A stretch of 38,193 bases of DNA from Halothiobacillus sp. 15-55-196 (GCA_002282715.1 NCKC01000031.1:18618-56810); one strand, 5' to 3'. Shown: positions 26,858 through 36,455, numbered from the stretch's first letter. The notes: generated by a model from the sequence alone, not told the origin. Numbers and translations: made by a program.

Positions 26858-27929
26858 TGATCAAGCTCCCTGCCGGGTAATCCTGCCTGGCCGTTTTGCC
26901 GAGCAATGCCCAATATCCGCTGGGCGATAATCCGGTACCGGGGCGCATCACGGTCAAATTGTCAGTCGTAAACGATTCACCCGCACGAATCGGCACCCGC
27001 GCGATCAGACTCTTGCGTGCCACACGGGCCGTGGAAAGCTCCGCCGGTTGCGGGCGTTTGATGCCGTCGCCCAATGCCGCGGAGACATCCCGAATGCCGC
27101 GAATCATTTGGGTTAATTCATCCGGTTCCAGCGATGCCGCATGATCCGGCCCCTCAAGCGTTCGATCGAGCGTGAAATGCTTTTCAACGATCCGCGCGCC
27201 GCGCGCCACGGCGGCAATGCTCATGGCGGTGCCCAGCGTGTGATCGGAATAACCGACCGGCAACCCGAACGCCGCCGAGAGCGTGTCCATGGCGCGTAGA
27301 TTAATGGCTTGCGGTGCGGCGGGATAATCACTGGTGCAATGCATAAGAGTCACGCCCGACTTCAAGGCCGCCTGACCTTCCGCCGAGGCATAGGCCGCCT
27401 TGAATGCATCCACGGACGGACGGTCATCCGCGCCCGCAATTCGGCCGAACGCGATCACCCCAAGCGCCTGTTCGATCTCCGCCAGATTCGCCATGCCCGT
27501 GGAAACGATCAATTCGGCACCCGTGCGTGCATGTTCGAGCACGAAGGGCGCATTGGTCAGCTCGCCGGAAGGCAGTTTCAGACGCTTCAAGCCCACCTCG
27601 TCAACCAAGAATCGCAGGCTTTGCGAATCGAAGGCGGTCGAAAGAAACTCCAAACCCAACCGCTCGGCCTCACATTTAAGTTCATGGTGGAGATCGGGGG
27701 AAAGTTCCAGCCGCTTAAGCATCGCATACTGCGACTCGCCCGCACCCGTCGCGCGTTGCTGGTATTCGGCTTTGGGTGCATCGGCGGTGACGAGCAATTC
27801 AGCCTTGAAGGTCTGGAACTTGACCACATCAGCACCGGCCTTGGCGGCCGCTTCAACCAAGCCGAACGCCAGATCGGCCTGGCCATTATGGTTCACGCCC
27901 GCTTCGGCAATGATCAACGGTCGACTCAT
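26850..27929 (-). CDS. legI: N,N'-diacetyllegionaminic acid synthase
   Basis: The enzyme condenses a 6-carbon amino-sugar with phosphoenolpyruvate to a nine-carbon nonulosonic acid. The 359-residue product has the NeuB TIM barrel (IIAEAGVNHNGQADLAF at the start, KFQTF, and HCTSDYPA, GYSDHTLG in the middle). It ends with an antifreeze-like SAF domain (~295-350, SLIARVPIRAGESFTTDNL). These are the hallmarks of sialic-, legionaminic- and pseudaminic-acid synthases. The neighbours favour legionaminic acid. ATG 27929 has AGAGGTG about 8 nt upstream. Its stop overlaps the acetyltransferase start. Confidence 0.88.
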   Translation of the reverse strand: MSRPLIIAEAGVNHNGQADLAFGLVEAAAKAGADVVKFQTFKAELLVTADAPKAEYQQRATGAGESQYAMLKRLELSPDLHHELKCEAERLGLEFLSTAFDSQSLRFLVDEVGLKRLKLPSGELTNAPFVLEHARTGAELIVSTGMANLAEIEQALGVIAFGRIAGADDRPSVDAFKAAYASAEGQAALKSGVTLMHCTSDYPAAPQAINLRAMDTLSAAFGLPVGYSDHTLGTAMSIAAVARGARIVEKHFTLDRTLEGPDHAASLEPDELTQMIRGIRDVSAALGDGIKRPQPAELSTARVARKSLIARVPIRAGESFTTDNLTVMRPGTGLSPSGYWALLGKTARQDYPAGSLIID

Positions 27930-27977
27930 GAAAACACCTCTTTTGGCGGGTGATTGGGACGCATGTTCTGTTCTTCC

Positions 27978-29177
27978 CTACTCATGACCGTCCATTGACG
28001 ACATCCGGCTTGCCCGATCGGGCAGATCGAAAAACGGTTTGCGCCCCAGTTCTGAAAGATTAACCGAACGCAATACCGCCAGCATCCGCCCCGATGCATC
28101 GCCCGCGCCATAGGGGTTCTCGATTGTCGGCAACAGCGACTGGAAGTCGGGCGTTATGGCTCGGGCAATCGCCTGCTCAATCGATAACCGTTCGGCAACG
28201 CAATCGATGACGCTTCGGGCGCGCAGCCGACCTTTCTGGCGATCACCGATATTCACGGTGGCCGCCCCGAATGTTGGCGCCTCGATAATGCCACTGGACG
28301 AGTTGCCGATCACGACCTGCACCTGACGCATCAGCGAAAGATAACGCAACTGTCCCAGCGAGGCATAAAGGCGGCAACGCTTGGGATACCTCGCCACATA
28401 ATCCTCAATCTCGGGGATGATGGCTCGCCCGCCGGGGTCGGCATTGGGCAGCGTGAACACGATGTGAGCATCGGGGAAGGCATCCAGAGCCGCCAACAAC
28501 TGCCGACATTGGCTGACAGCGTCCTCGATATCGAGCGTGGCCGGATGAAAGGTAACGAGGAAATTGAGCACGCCCAGGCGAAAGTCGAGCGCCGATTCCA
28601 ACTCTACCCGATCCAGCAACGGTGTTCGGCGGACATGATCCAGGCCGGGCGCGCCGACATTGAACACCCGTCCCGGCTGCTCGCCCATCTGGATCACGCG
28701 CTGCCGATAGGCTTCCGCCGCCGTGAAATGTAGCGCGGACAGCTTGGTGATGGCGTGACGGAATCCTTCATCCAGTGCGCCTTCCGTCACCTCACCGCCG
28801 TGAATATGGGCAATCGGCATGCGCAAGGTGAACGCCGCACTGGCCGCCGCCAGCATTTCAAACCGATCGCCCAGAATCACGACCAGATCGGACGCCAAAC
28901 GCGACAGCGCATCCGTAAACCCGATCAACCCGACGCCCATCGCATGGGCGACCGCCTGCGGACTATCGGACGACAACTGCAAATCGACGCGAGCGGCGAT
29001 GGGAAACCCATCTCGTTCAATCACATCGACGGTGTGGCCGAATTCCGTCATCAGGTGCATACCGGTCACAATCAATTGCAACGCGATGTCTTCTGCCTGA
29101 TGCAGGTCGTGAATCAACCAGTACATCAAACCGTAATCGGCTCGCGTACCGGTAATGACTGCGATTCTTCGCTTCAC
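27978..29177 (-). CDS. legG: Hydrolysing NDP-sugar 2-epimerase
   Basis: The enzyme removes the nucleotide from an NDP-diacetamido-sugar while inverting C2, giving the free sugar used by LegI. The 399-residue product starts KRRIAVITGTRADYGLM and contains the family motifs HIHGGEVTEGALDEGFRHAI and IGNSSSGIIEAPTFGAATVNIG. It resembles NeuC/LegG. Whether it prefers UDP- or GDP-sugars cannot be read from sequence; the nearby PtmE-like gene favours GDP. The GTG at 29177 overlaps the TGA of legC (GTGA), a typical coupling. A 48-nt gap precedes legI, the largest in the run. Confidence 0.88.
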   Translation of the reverse strand: MKRRIAVITGTRADYGLMYWLIHDLHQAEDIALQLIVTGMHLMTEFGHTVDVIERDGFPIAARVDLQLSSDSPQAVAHAMGVGLIGFTDALSRLASDLVVILGDRFEMLAAASAAFTLRMPIAHIHGGEVTEGALDEGFRHAITKLSALHFTAAEAYRQRVIQMGEQPGRVFNVGAPGLDHVRRTPLLDRVELESALDFRLGVLNFLVTFHPATLDIEDAVSQCRQLLAALDAFPDAHIVFTLPNADPGGRAIIPEIEDYVARYPKRCRLYASLGQLRYLSLMRQVQVVIGNSSSGIIEAPTFGAATVNIGDRQKGRLRARSVIDCVAERLSIEQAIARAITPDFQSLLPTIENPYGAGDASGRMLAVLRSVNLSELGRKPFFDLPDRASRMSSMDGHE

Positions 29178-30328
29178 GAACGACCGCCAGTGAGGGCTGA
29201 ACTCGGGATGTTCACCAGGGTATCCACCAGGGCGTCCGTGGCCGGCAACGGCTCACGCACTCCCGAGGCATACATCGGCAAACGGTGCATCGGCGTCCAC
29301 AGGGGCCGGGTCATTACACCGGCGGCATTCGTGGCGGCCAAAAAGGCGTCGCGCGTTTCCCGATCAGACAGTCGCAGCGCATTGAGCCAGTAGTTGCTTC
29401 GCGCGCCCTGAGGTTCGAGGACGAATACCCAACCGTTGGCCGCGCACCACTGCGCATATCGGGAGGCCACCTCGCGCTTACTGGCGAGCAGACCGGACAA
29501 TCGGGACATCTGCGCGACGCCGAAGGCCGCATTCAGGTTCGGCAGGCGGTAGTTGTAGCCCACCTCATCATGCTCGAACGCCCAGGGGTGCGGTTTTTTC
29601 GCGGTGGTCGTCAGGTGCTTCGCGCGAACGGCAAGTGCCTCGTCATCGGTCACGATCATGCCGCCGCCGCCCGTGGTAATGACTTTATTGCCATTGAAGC
29701 TGAACACACCCAATCGGCCGAAGGTGCCGGTGTGCGTGTTGCCGACGGTGCTGCCGAGCGACTCCGCCGCGTCCTCGACCAGCGTCAACGACCATTCGTC
29801 ACAGATGCCTTTTATGGCATTAATATCCGCCGGATGCCCGAGGGTATGCATCGGCACGCACGCGCGAATTCGCCGCCCTGTCGCTCGTTCATAAGTGCCC
29901 TCTGACCGCCGTTGCGCATGGTGTTCGAGCCAGCGTTGAAGTGCCACGGGCGAGAGGCCGAGCGTGTGTTCGTCCACATCGATAAACAGCGGGTCGGCAC
30001 CGCAATAATGAATGGCGTTGCAGGTGGCGATAAAGCTCAACGACTGGGTGATGACCAGATCGCCCGGCCGCACGCCCGCAACCAAGAGTGCGATGTGCAA
30101 GGCCGCCGTGCCATTGACCGTCGCCACGGCGTATTTGGCGCCTGTAAACTCGGCAATCGCCCGCTCAAATTCGGTGACAAACGCACCCACGCTGGAAACG
30201 AAAGTGGAATCGATCGCCGCAGCGACGGCTTCTTTCTCTGGAGCGCCCATGACCGGCGCGTGCAGCGGGATCGGAGCCGATGGCTCGTCGTACAGCGCGC
30301 GGACAAACTGGATGAATTCGTCAAACAT
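29174..30328 (-). CDS. legC: PLP-dependent aminotransferase, LegC family
   Basis: A DegT/DnrJ/EryC1-type aminotransferase that adds an amino group at C4 of the keto-sugar made by LegB. The 384-residue product has the PLP-binding K215 in FNGNKVITTGGGG and D186 in LVEDAAESLGS. VNGTAALHIAL and VPMHTLGHPADI are also conserved. ATG 30328 is chosen because MFDEFIQFVRALY is the typical LegC start, and it overlaps the legB stop by 8 nt; the longer upstream frame is unlikely. Pseudaminic-acid aminotransferases (PseC) are a different branch and usually begin differently. Confidence 0.88.
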   Translation of the reverse strand: MFDEFIQFVRALYDEPSAPIPLHAPVMGAPEKEAVAAAIDSTFVSSVGAFVTEFERAIAEFTGAKYAVATVNGTAALHIALLVAGVRPGDLVITQSLSFIATCNAIHYCGADPLFIDVDEHTLGLSPVALQRWLEHHAQRRSEGTYERATGRRIRACVPMHTLGHPADINAIKGICDEWSLTLVEDAAESLGSTVGNTHTGTFGRLGVFSFNGNKVITTGGGGMIVTDDEALAVRAKHLTTTAKKPHPWAFEHDEVGYNYRLPNLNAAFGVAQMSRLSGLLASKREVASRYAQWCAANGWVFVLEPQGARSNYWLNALRLSDRETRDAFLAATNAAGVMTRPLWTPMHRLPMYASGVREPLPATDALVDTLVNIPSSALTGGRS

Positions 30329-31346
30329 TGTAGATATCGGTCTTGTAGCGGCGCAGGTTGTCCGGATTCGTGAACCAATCGATCGTGCGCGCAAGCCCTT
30401 GCCGGATATCGACCTCGGGTGTGAAGCCGGTCAACGAGTGAATCTTGCGGTTGTCGCACCACAGACGGAACACTTCGGAATTGGTGGGCCGAACGCGCTG
30501 ATCGTCGTGCACCACTTCGATATCGCTGCCCATCAATTCTCGGATCAGATGCAGGGTGTTCCCGATCGAAATCTCGAAGTTCGAGCCGATATTGATCACC
30601 TCGCCGACCGTCGCTTCGCTCTCGGCCAGGGCAATGAACCCGCGGCAGGTATCCTCGACATAATTGAAATCACGCGTCGGCGATAAATCGCCCAACTCGA
30701 TCCGCTGTTTGCCGGAAGCAATCTGGCTGATGATGGTCGGGATCACCGCTCGGGCGGACTGACGTGGGCCGTAGGTATTGAATGGCCGGGCGACCGTAAG
30801 CGGCAGGCTGAAACTGTTCTGGAAACTCTGGGCAATCGCATCGGCACCGATTTTGGATGCGCTATACGGCGATTGCGGCTGGAGCGGATGTTTCTCGTCG
30901 ATCGGCACGTAGCGCGCCGTGCCGTATACCTCGCTGGTCGAGGTGTGAATGACCCGCTTTACGTCTGCATCCAGAGCCGCCTGGCAGACATTCAACGTAC
31001 CGCGCACATTGGTATCCACATAACTATCCGGTGCGATATACGAATACGGAATGGCGATCAGTGCCGCCAGATGAAATACGACATCGACATCCTTCATCAT
31101 GTGTCGGCAGAAATGGGCGTCGCGAATATCGCCGGCAACGACCTCGATGGCGTCCTTGCATGTCACATCTTCCAGCCACCCCCAATGGTTGAAGCTGTTG
31201 TACTGGGCCAGCGCCCGCACGGTATAGCCGCGTGAAACCAACATCTCGACAAGGTGAGAGCCGATAAATCCATCTGCTCCGGTGACCAGTGCACGCACCC
31301 CATCAGGCGACCGGGAGCCCGGATGATCCAGCGTATTTTTTTCCAT
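30321..31346 (-). CDS. legB: NAD-dependent NDP-GlcNAc 4,6-dehydratase
   Basis: A short-chain dehydrogenase-type nucleotide-sugar dehydratase that begins the pathway by forming the 4-keto-6-deoxy sugar. The 341-residue product shows the Rossmann motif G23-ADG-FIG29 and the catalytic pair Y161 and K165 (SPYSASK). The TSTSEVYGTA segment, with Ser/Thr before Glu, is usual for sugar 4,6-dehydratases. C. jejuni LegB works on GDP-linked sugars; that is an inference here. Starts at ATG 31346 and 31352 are both possible; 31346 is preferred since GGGA is 6 nt upstream. It heads the cassette, divergent from maf. Confidence 0.87.
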   Translation of the reverse strand: MEKNTLDHPGSRSPDGVRALVTGADGFIGSHLVEMLVSRGYTVRALAQYNSFNHWGWLEDVTCKDAIEVVAGDIRDAHFCRHMMKDVDVVFHLAALIAIPYSYIAPDSYVDTNVRGTLNVCQAALDADVKRVIHTSTSEVYGTARYVPIDEKHPLQPQSPYSASKIGADAIAQSFQNSFSLPLTVARPFNTYGPRQSARAVIPTIISQIASGKQRIELGDLSPTRDFNYVEDTCRGFIALAESEATVGEVINIGSNFEISIGNTLHLIRELMGSDIEVVHDDQRVRPTNSEVFRLWCDNRKIHSLTGFTPEVDIRQGLARTIDWFTNPDNLRRYKTDIYNV

Positions 31347-31420
31347 TGTCATTCCCGAAAAATCCAAGTGGTGATTTATTGCAGCCTTGTTTCGACTCGC
31401 CCAAAACAACCCGGACGCCA

Positions 31421-31449
31421 TTGCCTAAAAAATATCCGTGCCATGATAC
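31421..31449 (+). promoter_or_regulatory. Candidate sigma-70 promoter for maf
   Basis: TTGCCT (31421-31426), 17 nt, then TGATAC (31444-31449). The -10 box is also TATCAT on the other strand, so legB could use overlapping sequence. The match is moderate. Confidence 0.35.
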
Positions 31450-31505
31450 CCTGTTCCTGATTTTGTCCCCAAGCGCACTCTCCCCATTCATGACCCGGTT
31501 TGTTT

Positions 31506-34106
31506 ATGAGCAACGCCCCCAATCAATCACCCAATGAACTGCTGAACGATGAACTCACTTTCGATTTGGTGCAAACGGCTCATGGTGACTGGATCATCCC
31601 CGCACTGAACGGACTGCACTTCGGTACAAACGCCGTTTCGCCCTCGCCCCCCGGCGAAAGTTTCGCCCAAAGCGTTCTCAAACATCATTTTTCGCATCGC
31701 TTGCACAAAGAGGACTGTCTGTTCGTCATCGTCGGCAGCGATTCGGGGCAACTCATTCACTACGTCCAGTCTCACCAACCCCTTCCCCGAGGGTCACGCT
31801 GGGTGTTCATCGAGCCTGCACCTATTGCGCACATCCTGTCGGCACAACCCGAGATCGCCAGACAACTTGACGATTACGTTCATCTGATCACCCCCGACCA
31901 ATGGCCGGAAACAGCGCGCTTGCTGCTGCTCGATGATTATTTCCGAATCGGGGGCGTTGTGTTTGAACGGTCACTCGCGGCGCTTGATCACACCACACCG
32001 GTCTATCTGGAGTTGGCTGGCGAAGTGGATGCCGAGTTGAGTAGCCGTCGGTACATCACCACGGCAAACCTGGGCAAGCTGCCCTTCATCAAGGCGCAAC
32101 TTGGGAATATTCCGAACTTCTTTGCCCATTTGGTGCCGCTCAAAGGGATTTTTCAGGGCAAAAAGGCACTGGTTCTGGCCGGTGGGCCGTCACTTGATCT
32201 TGAAATCGACTGGATCAAAGCCAATCGAGATCGTCTGTTTCTGATCGCCGTGTCGCGGATCAGTGCCCGGTTGCTCGCAACAGGCATCCACCCCGACCTC
32301 ATTGCCACCGTCGATCCTCACCCCATCAGCCTGACGGTCAGCCGTCAGATGTTCGACTTTCCGCCCAATACCATTTTGGTGTCCGGCAACCACGCCTACC
32401 CGGGCATCACCAATCGCTGGCCCCATAAAATCCTGTACACAGACAACTTGCTGCCCTGGAATGAGAAACAGGATAGGAAAACCAGCGGGGACGACGACAA
32501 GGCTCCACTCAACCCCATTGATAATCTGACTTCCACCGGGCCGACCGTAACGCACACCTGCGTCATGCTTGCAGCCTATCTCGGCTTTACGGAAATTGCC
32601 TTTGCCGGTCTGGATTTATGCCACTCCCCCGAGGGGCAAACACACGCCAAAGGCAGCAGCGAAGCATCCAGTGGCCCCTTGCTCGACTATACCGCGGTCA
32701 AGGTCACCACCAATCAGGGCGACACCGCCTGGACGACACCCGACTATTTCGCCGGGATCGACATGATGAGAATACTTGCCAGCCATCTGGCGCAGAAAGG
32801 GGTCAGGTTGATCAATCCCTCACGTCATGGCGCCGTCATCCCAGGCGTGACTTTCAAGCCACTCGATGAGATCGACTGGTCAACCGAGCCGTTTGACCGC
32901 ACACTCCTCGACGAAATACTCAGCTACTCATCGGAAGATCGACGCAAACACTTGGATCACGTGAACGAAGCGCTGAAACAAATGATCGAAGACCTCGGGA
33001 AAATCGAGGTCTTGGCGCAACTTGCCATTGAGGCCAACCATGCCTTTTTCAGAATGGTGAACCCCGCCAGACAAGCGCTCCATCAACGTCGCATACGGGC
33101 CATCGACCGATTCATGCGCCACCGACTGACGGAGGCGGAAGAACTGGTCAGAGCCGTAGCTCAACACGAACTGATCGCCACGGATATCCCACACGATTTT
33201 TTTGCGCTCGATGCAAAGCAAGCCGAGAACCTCACCCATCGTTTTTATGATGCCATCCGGCGCGGCGCCCAATTCCTCCGTACCCTGTTCCCGAATCTGG
33301 AATACAGGCTGCATACGCGGCAACTGGAACTCGACGACACGACGCCTTCCCCGGAGATACTGGAGCGCTATGAGCAGGGAGACGAGACCGAGCGTGTGCT
33401 CTGGCTGAAAACGTCGCGCAATCTAGCGGAACAAGTCGTTGCACACGCCGAGGCACATTACGAACGCAAGATCACAGACATGATTGCCGCCGACCGCGAG
33501 CGTAACCAGGCAAGACGCGCCCCAAAAGCCAGCCTCCGATTGGCTGAAATGTATTTTTCCCAGCACAACCTCGTCGCGTTACAGGCACTCGAACACGCAC
33601 TGTCCGTTCACCCCGATCAAGCCCAGGCAGCACCGTATGGCGCCTATCTGAAAGGACTTCAGGCCGAGCTGGGTCATGAACTGGTCAATGCCATGTCTGC
33701 TTATGAGGACGTCTTGAATCATGCATCCACAGAACACGACACCACGCTACTCGAGCACTGTTTATTGCGCATTGCCAGCGTCAGTCTCACCCTGGGCAAC
33801 CCGGAACAGGCCAACCAGGCGCTGGATATGGCATCGGCCCTGAACCCCGGCCATTGGCCTCTGTCGGCAAAACTCGCCACACTGCGAAATGATGACACAC
33901 ACGCCGTTGAAGCCTACGCCAACTACCTGACCCTATTCCCAGGGGACCATCAACGCATCCTGATGCTCGCCGAACTGTTCAATCGGCTACGTTCGACAGA
34001 GGGGGTCAGGCAATGCATGGAGCTCGCGAACTATTGCGCGCCTGCAGAAAAAACCAAACTACTCAACGAGCTGGGCACGTTGCTGCACCAACTGAATATG
34101 TCTTGA
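31506..34106 (+). CDS. Maf-type flagellin glycosyltransferase (DUF115)
   Basis: The 866-residue product belongs to the motility-associated-factor family, which transfers nonulosonic acids onto flagellin in Campylobacter, Helicobacter and Aeromonas. The DUF115 core includes KALVLAGGPSLDLEI with the Gly pair at 226-227, then RLLATGIHPDLIATVDPH and FAGLDLCHS. From about residue 680 the sequence changes to TPR-like helices (e.g. ALEHALSVHPDQAQ, NQALDMASALNPGH), which may bind the acceptor. The ATG at 31506 is preferred over TTG 31500, though no clear ribosome site is seen. It diverges from legB and converges on the FliT-like gene. Confidence 0.85.
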   Translation: MSNAPNQSPNELLNDELTFDLVQTAHGDWIIPALNGLHFGTNAVSPSPPGESFAQSVLKHHFSHRLHKEDCLFVIVGSDSGQLIHYVQSHQPLPRGSRWVFIEPAPIAHILSAQPEIARQLDDYVHLITPDQWPETARLLLLDDYFRIGGVVFERSLAALDHTTPVYLELAGEVDAELSSRRYITTANLGKLPFIKAQLGNIPNFFAHLVPLKGIFQGKKALVLAGGPSLDLEIDWIKANRDRLFLIAVSRISARLLATGIHPDLIATVDPHPISLTVSRQMFDFPPNTILVSGNHAYPGITNRWPHKILYTDNLLPWNEKQDRKTSGDDDKAPLNPIDNLTSTGPTVTHTCVMLAAYLGFTEIAFAGLDLCHSPEGQTHAKGSSEASSGPLLDYTAVKVTTNQGDTAWTTPDYFAGIDMMRILASHLAQKGVRLINPSRHGAVIPGVTFKPLDEIDWSTEPFDRTLLDEILSYSSEDRRKHLDHVNEALKQMIEDLGKIEVLAQLAIEANHAFFRMVNPARQALHQRRIRAIDRFMRHRLTEAEELVRAVAQHELIATDIPHDFFALDAKQAENLTHRFYDAIRRGAQFLRTLFPNLEYRLHTRQLELDDTTPSPEILERYEQGDETERVLWLKTSRNLAEQVVAHAEAHYERKITDMIAADRERNQARRAPKASLRLAEMYFSQHNLVALQALEHALSVHPDQAQAAPYGAYLKGLQAELGHELVNAMSAYEDVLNHASTEHDTTLLEHCLLRIASVSLTLGNPEQANQALDMASALNPGHWPLSAKLATLRNDDTHAVEAYANYLTLFPGDHQRILMLAELFNRLRSTEGVRQCMELANYCAPAEKTKLLNELGTLLHQLNMS

Positions 34107-34155
34107 ACGGGAGAATGGAAGCGTCGTGAGATAACACTTACCTGGCGCGATCAAT

Positions 34156-34533
34156 TCAAGCCTGACCCAGGCCCTTCGTGCCAATATAGGCTTTTGCAGC
34201 TTGCGTCTGTCTGCTGCGTATTTGTGCAGACTCGGTCAAGCTTGTGTGTTTCTGCTTGATGGCAGATTCGAGGGTTGCGAAACGATCTTCCCACGCCTTT
34301 CTCATTGCAAGAACGCCGGGCGCTTCGGCGCAACCATGTGCCAAAGCCAAATCGACCGTGAGCTCAATCACCCGCCGCGCCTCGGCAATGGAGTTCAACG
34401 CCTCCTGATCGAAACGCCCTGTCTGATCCGGCAACCACCGCGCGGCAGCCTCATCAACAACAACGCCCAAACGCTGCAGGACATCAAGACGGCTTTGTAA
34501 TATCTCAGGCACCGCAGGCGACATGTTCGGCAC
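34156..34533 (-). CDS. Small helical protein in the FliT position
   Basis: The 125-residue product is almost wholly helical by appearance, with no signal peptide or membrane segment. Its location, 3 nt after fliS at the end of the filament operon, is where FliT (the FliD export chaperone) is usually found. Its size (FliT is ~120 residues) also fits, but I see no diagnostic motif, so the name is an inference. Either GTG 34533 or ATG 34524 may be the start; neither has a clear ribosome site, suggesting coupling to fliS. Only 49 nt separate its end from maf. Confidence 0.55.
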   Translation of the reverse strand: MPNMSPAVPEILQSRLDVLQRLGVVVDEAAARWLPDQTGRFDQEALNSIAEARRVIELTVDLALAHGCAEAPGVLAMRKAWEDRFATLESAIKQKHTSLTESAQIRSRQTQAAKAYIGTKGLGQA

Positions 34534-34536
34534 CGA

Positions 34537-34953
34537 TTAAGCGACGGCAGCTTCGATTCGACGAACTTCCTCACTTATACCAATTGCTTCCCAGGCTTCC
34601 TTGATTTGGCGAATCAAACCGTCCACCTCGTCAAATCCAGCCAGATCCCGCCGAGCACTTGCATCGAGCAGGCGGCGTTCACAATAGTCGTACAACTCGA
34701 ACAACCGATTCGCCAACTCCGGGCTGGCATCGTGGCTCAAGCCACCTTTGAGCCCGACCAGAATGTTCATTGCAAGATTCACGTTATGGGCTTTGACATC
34801 ATATTGACCGAGTTCCATGGCAACCTTGGCCTTTGCCACATGCTTCAAGAACCCTTCGAACAACATCGTCACGAGACGATGAGGGGATGCCTGCTCAACC
34901 TCGGCCGTCAGATCAATCTGCTGATAATTTTGTGCATAAGCCTTGGCGTACAT
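34537..34953 (-). CDS. fliS: Flagellin export chaperone FliS
   Basis: FliS binds the C-terminus of flagellin in the cytosol, preventing polymerisation before export. The 138-residue product begins MYAKAYAQNYQQIDLTAEV, and it contains SPHRLVTMLFEGFLKHVAKA and the typical NVNLAMNILVGLKGGLSHDA. ATG 34953 has AGGAG 11 nt upstream; the longer in-frame head is not family-like. It follows fliD by 89 nt and is followed immediately by the FliT-position gene. Confidence 0.95.
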   Translation of the reverse strand: MYAKAYAQNYQQIDLTAEVEQASPHRLVTMLFEGFLKHVAKAKVAMELGQYDVKAHNVNLAMNILVGLKGGLSHDASPELANRLFELYDYCERRLLDASARRDLAGFDEVDGLIRQIKEAWEAIGISEEVRRIEAAVA

Positions 34954-35042
34954 AACTTTTGATTCTCCTGAGTCTATATTGGTGACAAGACATCGCTTGC
35001 CCGCCTTCACCTTATCGACAGAAGCTGGCAAAACTTAAGTCG

Positions 35043-36455
35043 TTAATTCAACTTCGACAAGAAACTCAATGACTGATTCATTTGCGCCACATAGGAATCC
35101 ATCGCCGTAAACTGATTCAAGAGTGTCTTCTGATACTGCTGCAAGTTCAGGGTTAAATCGGACTGCTGCTGCGCAATACTGCTCAACTGAGAGTTGATGC
35201 TCTGTGTACGGCTATCAAATGTCCCTCCAAATTGCAGGAACGGGTTGAGCTGTTTATCGACTTGGGAAACAAACCCTGTTCCCGAACCCGTTAGGAGACT
35301 CCGCACGGCACTCGGGTCGGCCTGCAAGGCACTGTTGAGTTTTGTCGTATCCAACGACATGACACCGTTCTGATCGATTTGCAGCCCAATATCAGCCAAA
35401 TTCTGAACGGTGGTGCTACCCGTGTTGATATTGTTGCCGAATATGGAACGCAGGGCGCTATTGGTACTTGAGGCGGTCGCATCCCCCAGCAGCGGCCCGG
35501 CTACATTCTTCGAGGGATCGTAGGATGTCAGACTGCTGTAGGTCTTTTGATAGGCATTGTATTGCGTGACCAGGTTCTGCAACGCGGTTGTGAGCGGTGC
35601 GTTATCCGTCGCCACGGTCATCGTCGTCGTCACCCCAGGTTGGGCCTGGGTCAGATTCATGGTAAGACCGGTCACCACAGACGAAACCGTGTTGCTGGAA
35701 CTGGTTACCTGCTGACCATCAACCTTGATGATTGCATCCTGCGCAGCAGCCACCTGAGTCAGGTTGTTCGAAGCCAACGCCGACAACCCAATGGCATCCG
35801 TATTGTTACCGTCGGAATCAGCAGCCGTTACGGTAATGGCATTGGCCGACCCGGTCTGTGTTGCAGTGAACACCAATTTGGATACCGTTCCACCCGATCC
35901 GTTATCCACGTTGATGATCGAAGCCTGAACCCCGGTATTACCCGAAGCCGCGTTGATATTGCTCTGGATGGTCGAGAGCGAATCGGTCGCTGCAACGTTG
36001 ACCGTAAAACTACCGGACCCCGTGGTGAACGTCAGCGCACCGGAACCCACGGTACTGGATGCCGACGCATAACCTGCGGACACCTGCTTTTGTGCCGTGG
36101 CCAACTGATCAACTTCAACCTGGTATACGCCTTGCGCCGTTCCGGGTGAGGCTGTTGCGCTCAGCAATGCCGTGTTGCCAATCGTCACAGTGCGTGTCCG
36201 ATATGTATCAATGTTGCTCAGCGCATCCACAGCCGACTGAACGCCGGACAAACCGCTCTTCAACTGTCCAAGAGCCGAAAGCGTGGTATTCAGCGCATCC
36301 TGTTGATTGTTCAATAACTGCTGTTGCGGCTGCCCCTGGGCATTCACCAGCTGAGTAACAATGCTATTGATATCCAGCCCCGAACCGAGACCCGAGAATG
36401 AAATACCGCTGGGACTCAGTGAGCCGGCCATACTGGTAGAAGATGTCGATGACAT
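35043..36455 (-). CDS. fliD: Flagellar filament cap protein FliD
   Basis: FliD forms the cap at the filament tip and helps incoming flagellin fold. The 470-residue product has an N-terminal FliD domain beginning around ISFSGLGSGLDINSIVTQLV (residues ~18-37). The central region is rich in Ser, Thr and Gly. The C-terminal FliD domain is helical (SQVDKQLNPFLQFGGTFDSRTQSI and a final coiled segment to SFLSKLN). ATG 36455 has AGGAG 7 nt upstream. The gene is downstream of flaG by 35 nt, so it is probably co-transcribed. Confidence 0.95.
   Translation of the reverse strand: MSSTSSTSMAGSLSPSGISFSGLGSGLDINSIVTQLVNAQGQPQQQLLNNQQDALNTTLSALGQLKSGLSGVQSAVDALSNIDTYRTRTVTIGNTALLSATASPGTAQGVYQVEVDQLATAQKQVSAGYASASSTVGSGALTFTTGSGSFTVNVAATDSLSTIQSNINAASGNTGVQASIINVDNGSGGTVSKLVFTATQTGSANAITVTAADSDGNNTDAIGLSALASNNLTQVAAAQDAIIKVDGQQVTSSSNTVSSVVTGLTMNLTQAQPGVTTTMTVATDNAPLTTALQNLVTQYNAYQKTYSSLTSYDPSKNVAGPLLGDATASSTNSALRSIFGNNINTGSTTVQNLADIGLQIDQNGVMSLDTTKLNSALQADPSAVRSLLTGSGTGFVSQVDKQLNPFLQFGGTFDSRTQSINSQLSSIAQQQSDLTLNLQQYQKTLLNQFTAMDSYVAQMNQSLSFLSKLN

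Noticed and set aside
31427..31443. Sigma-54-like -24 box (TGGCACG) upstream of legB
   Set aside because: The matching -12 GC element is missing (TTTT instead), so it does not meet the minimal consensus.
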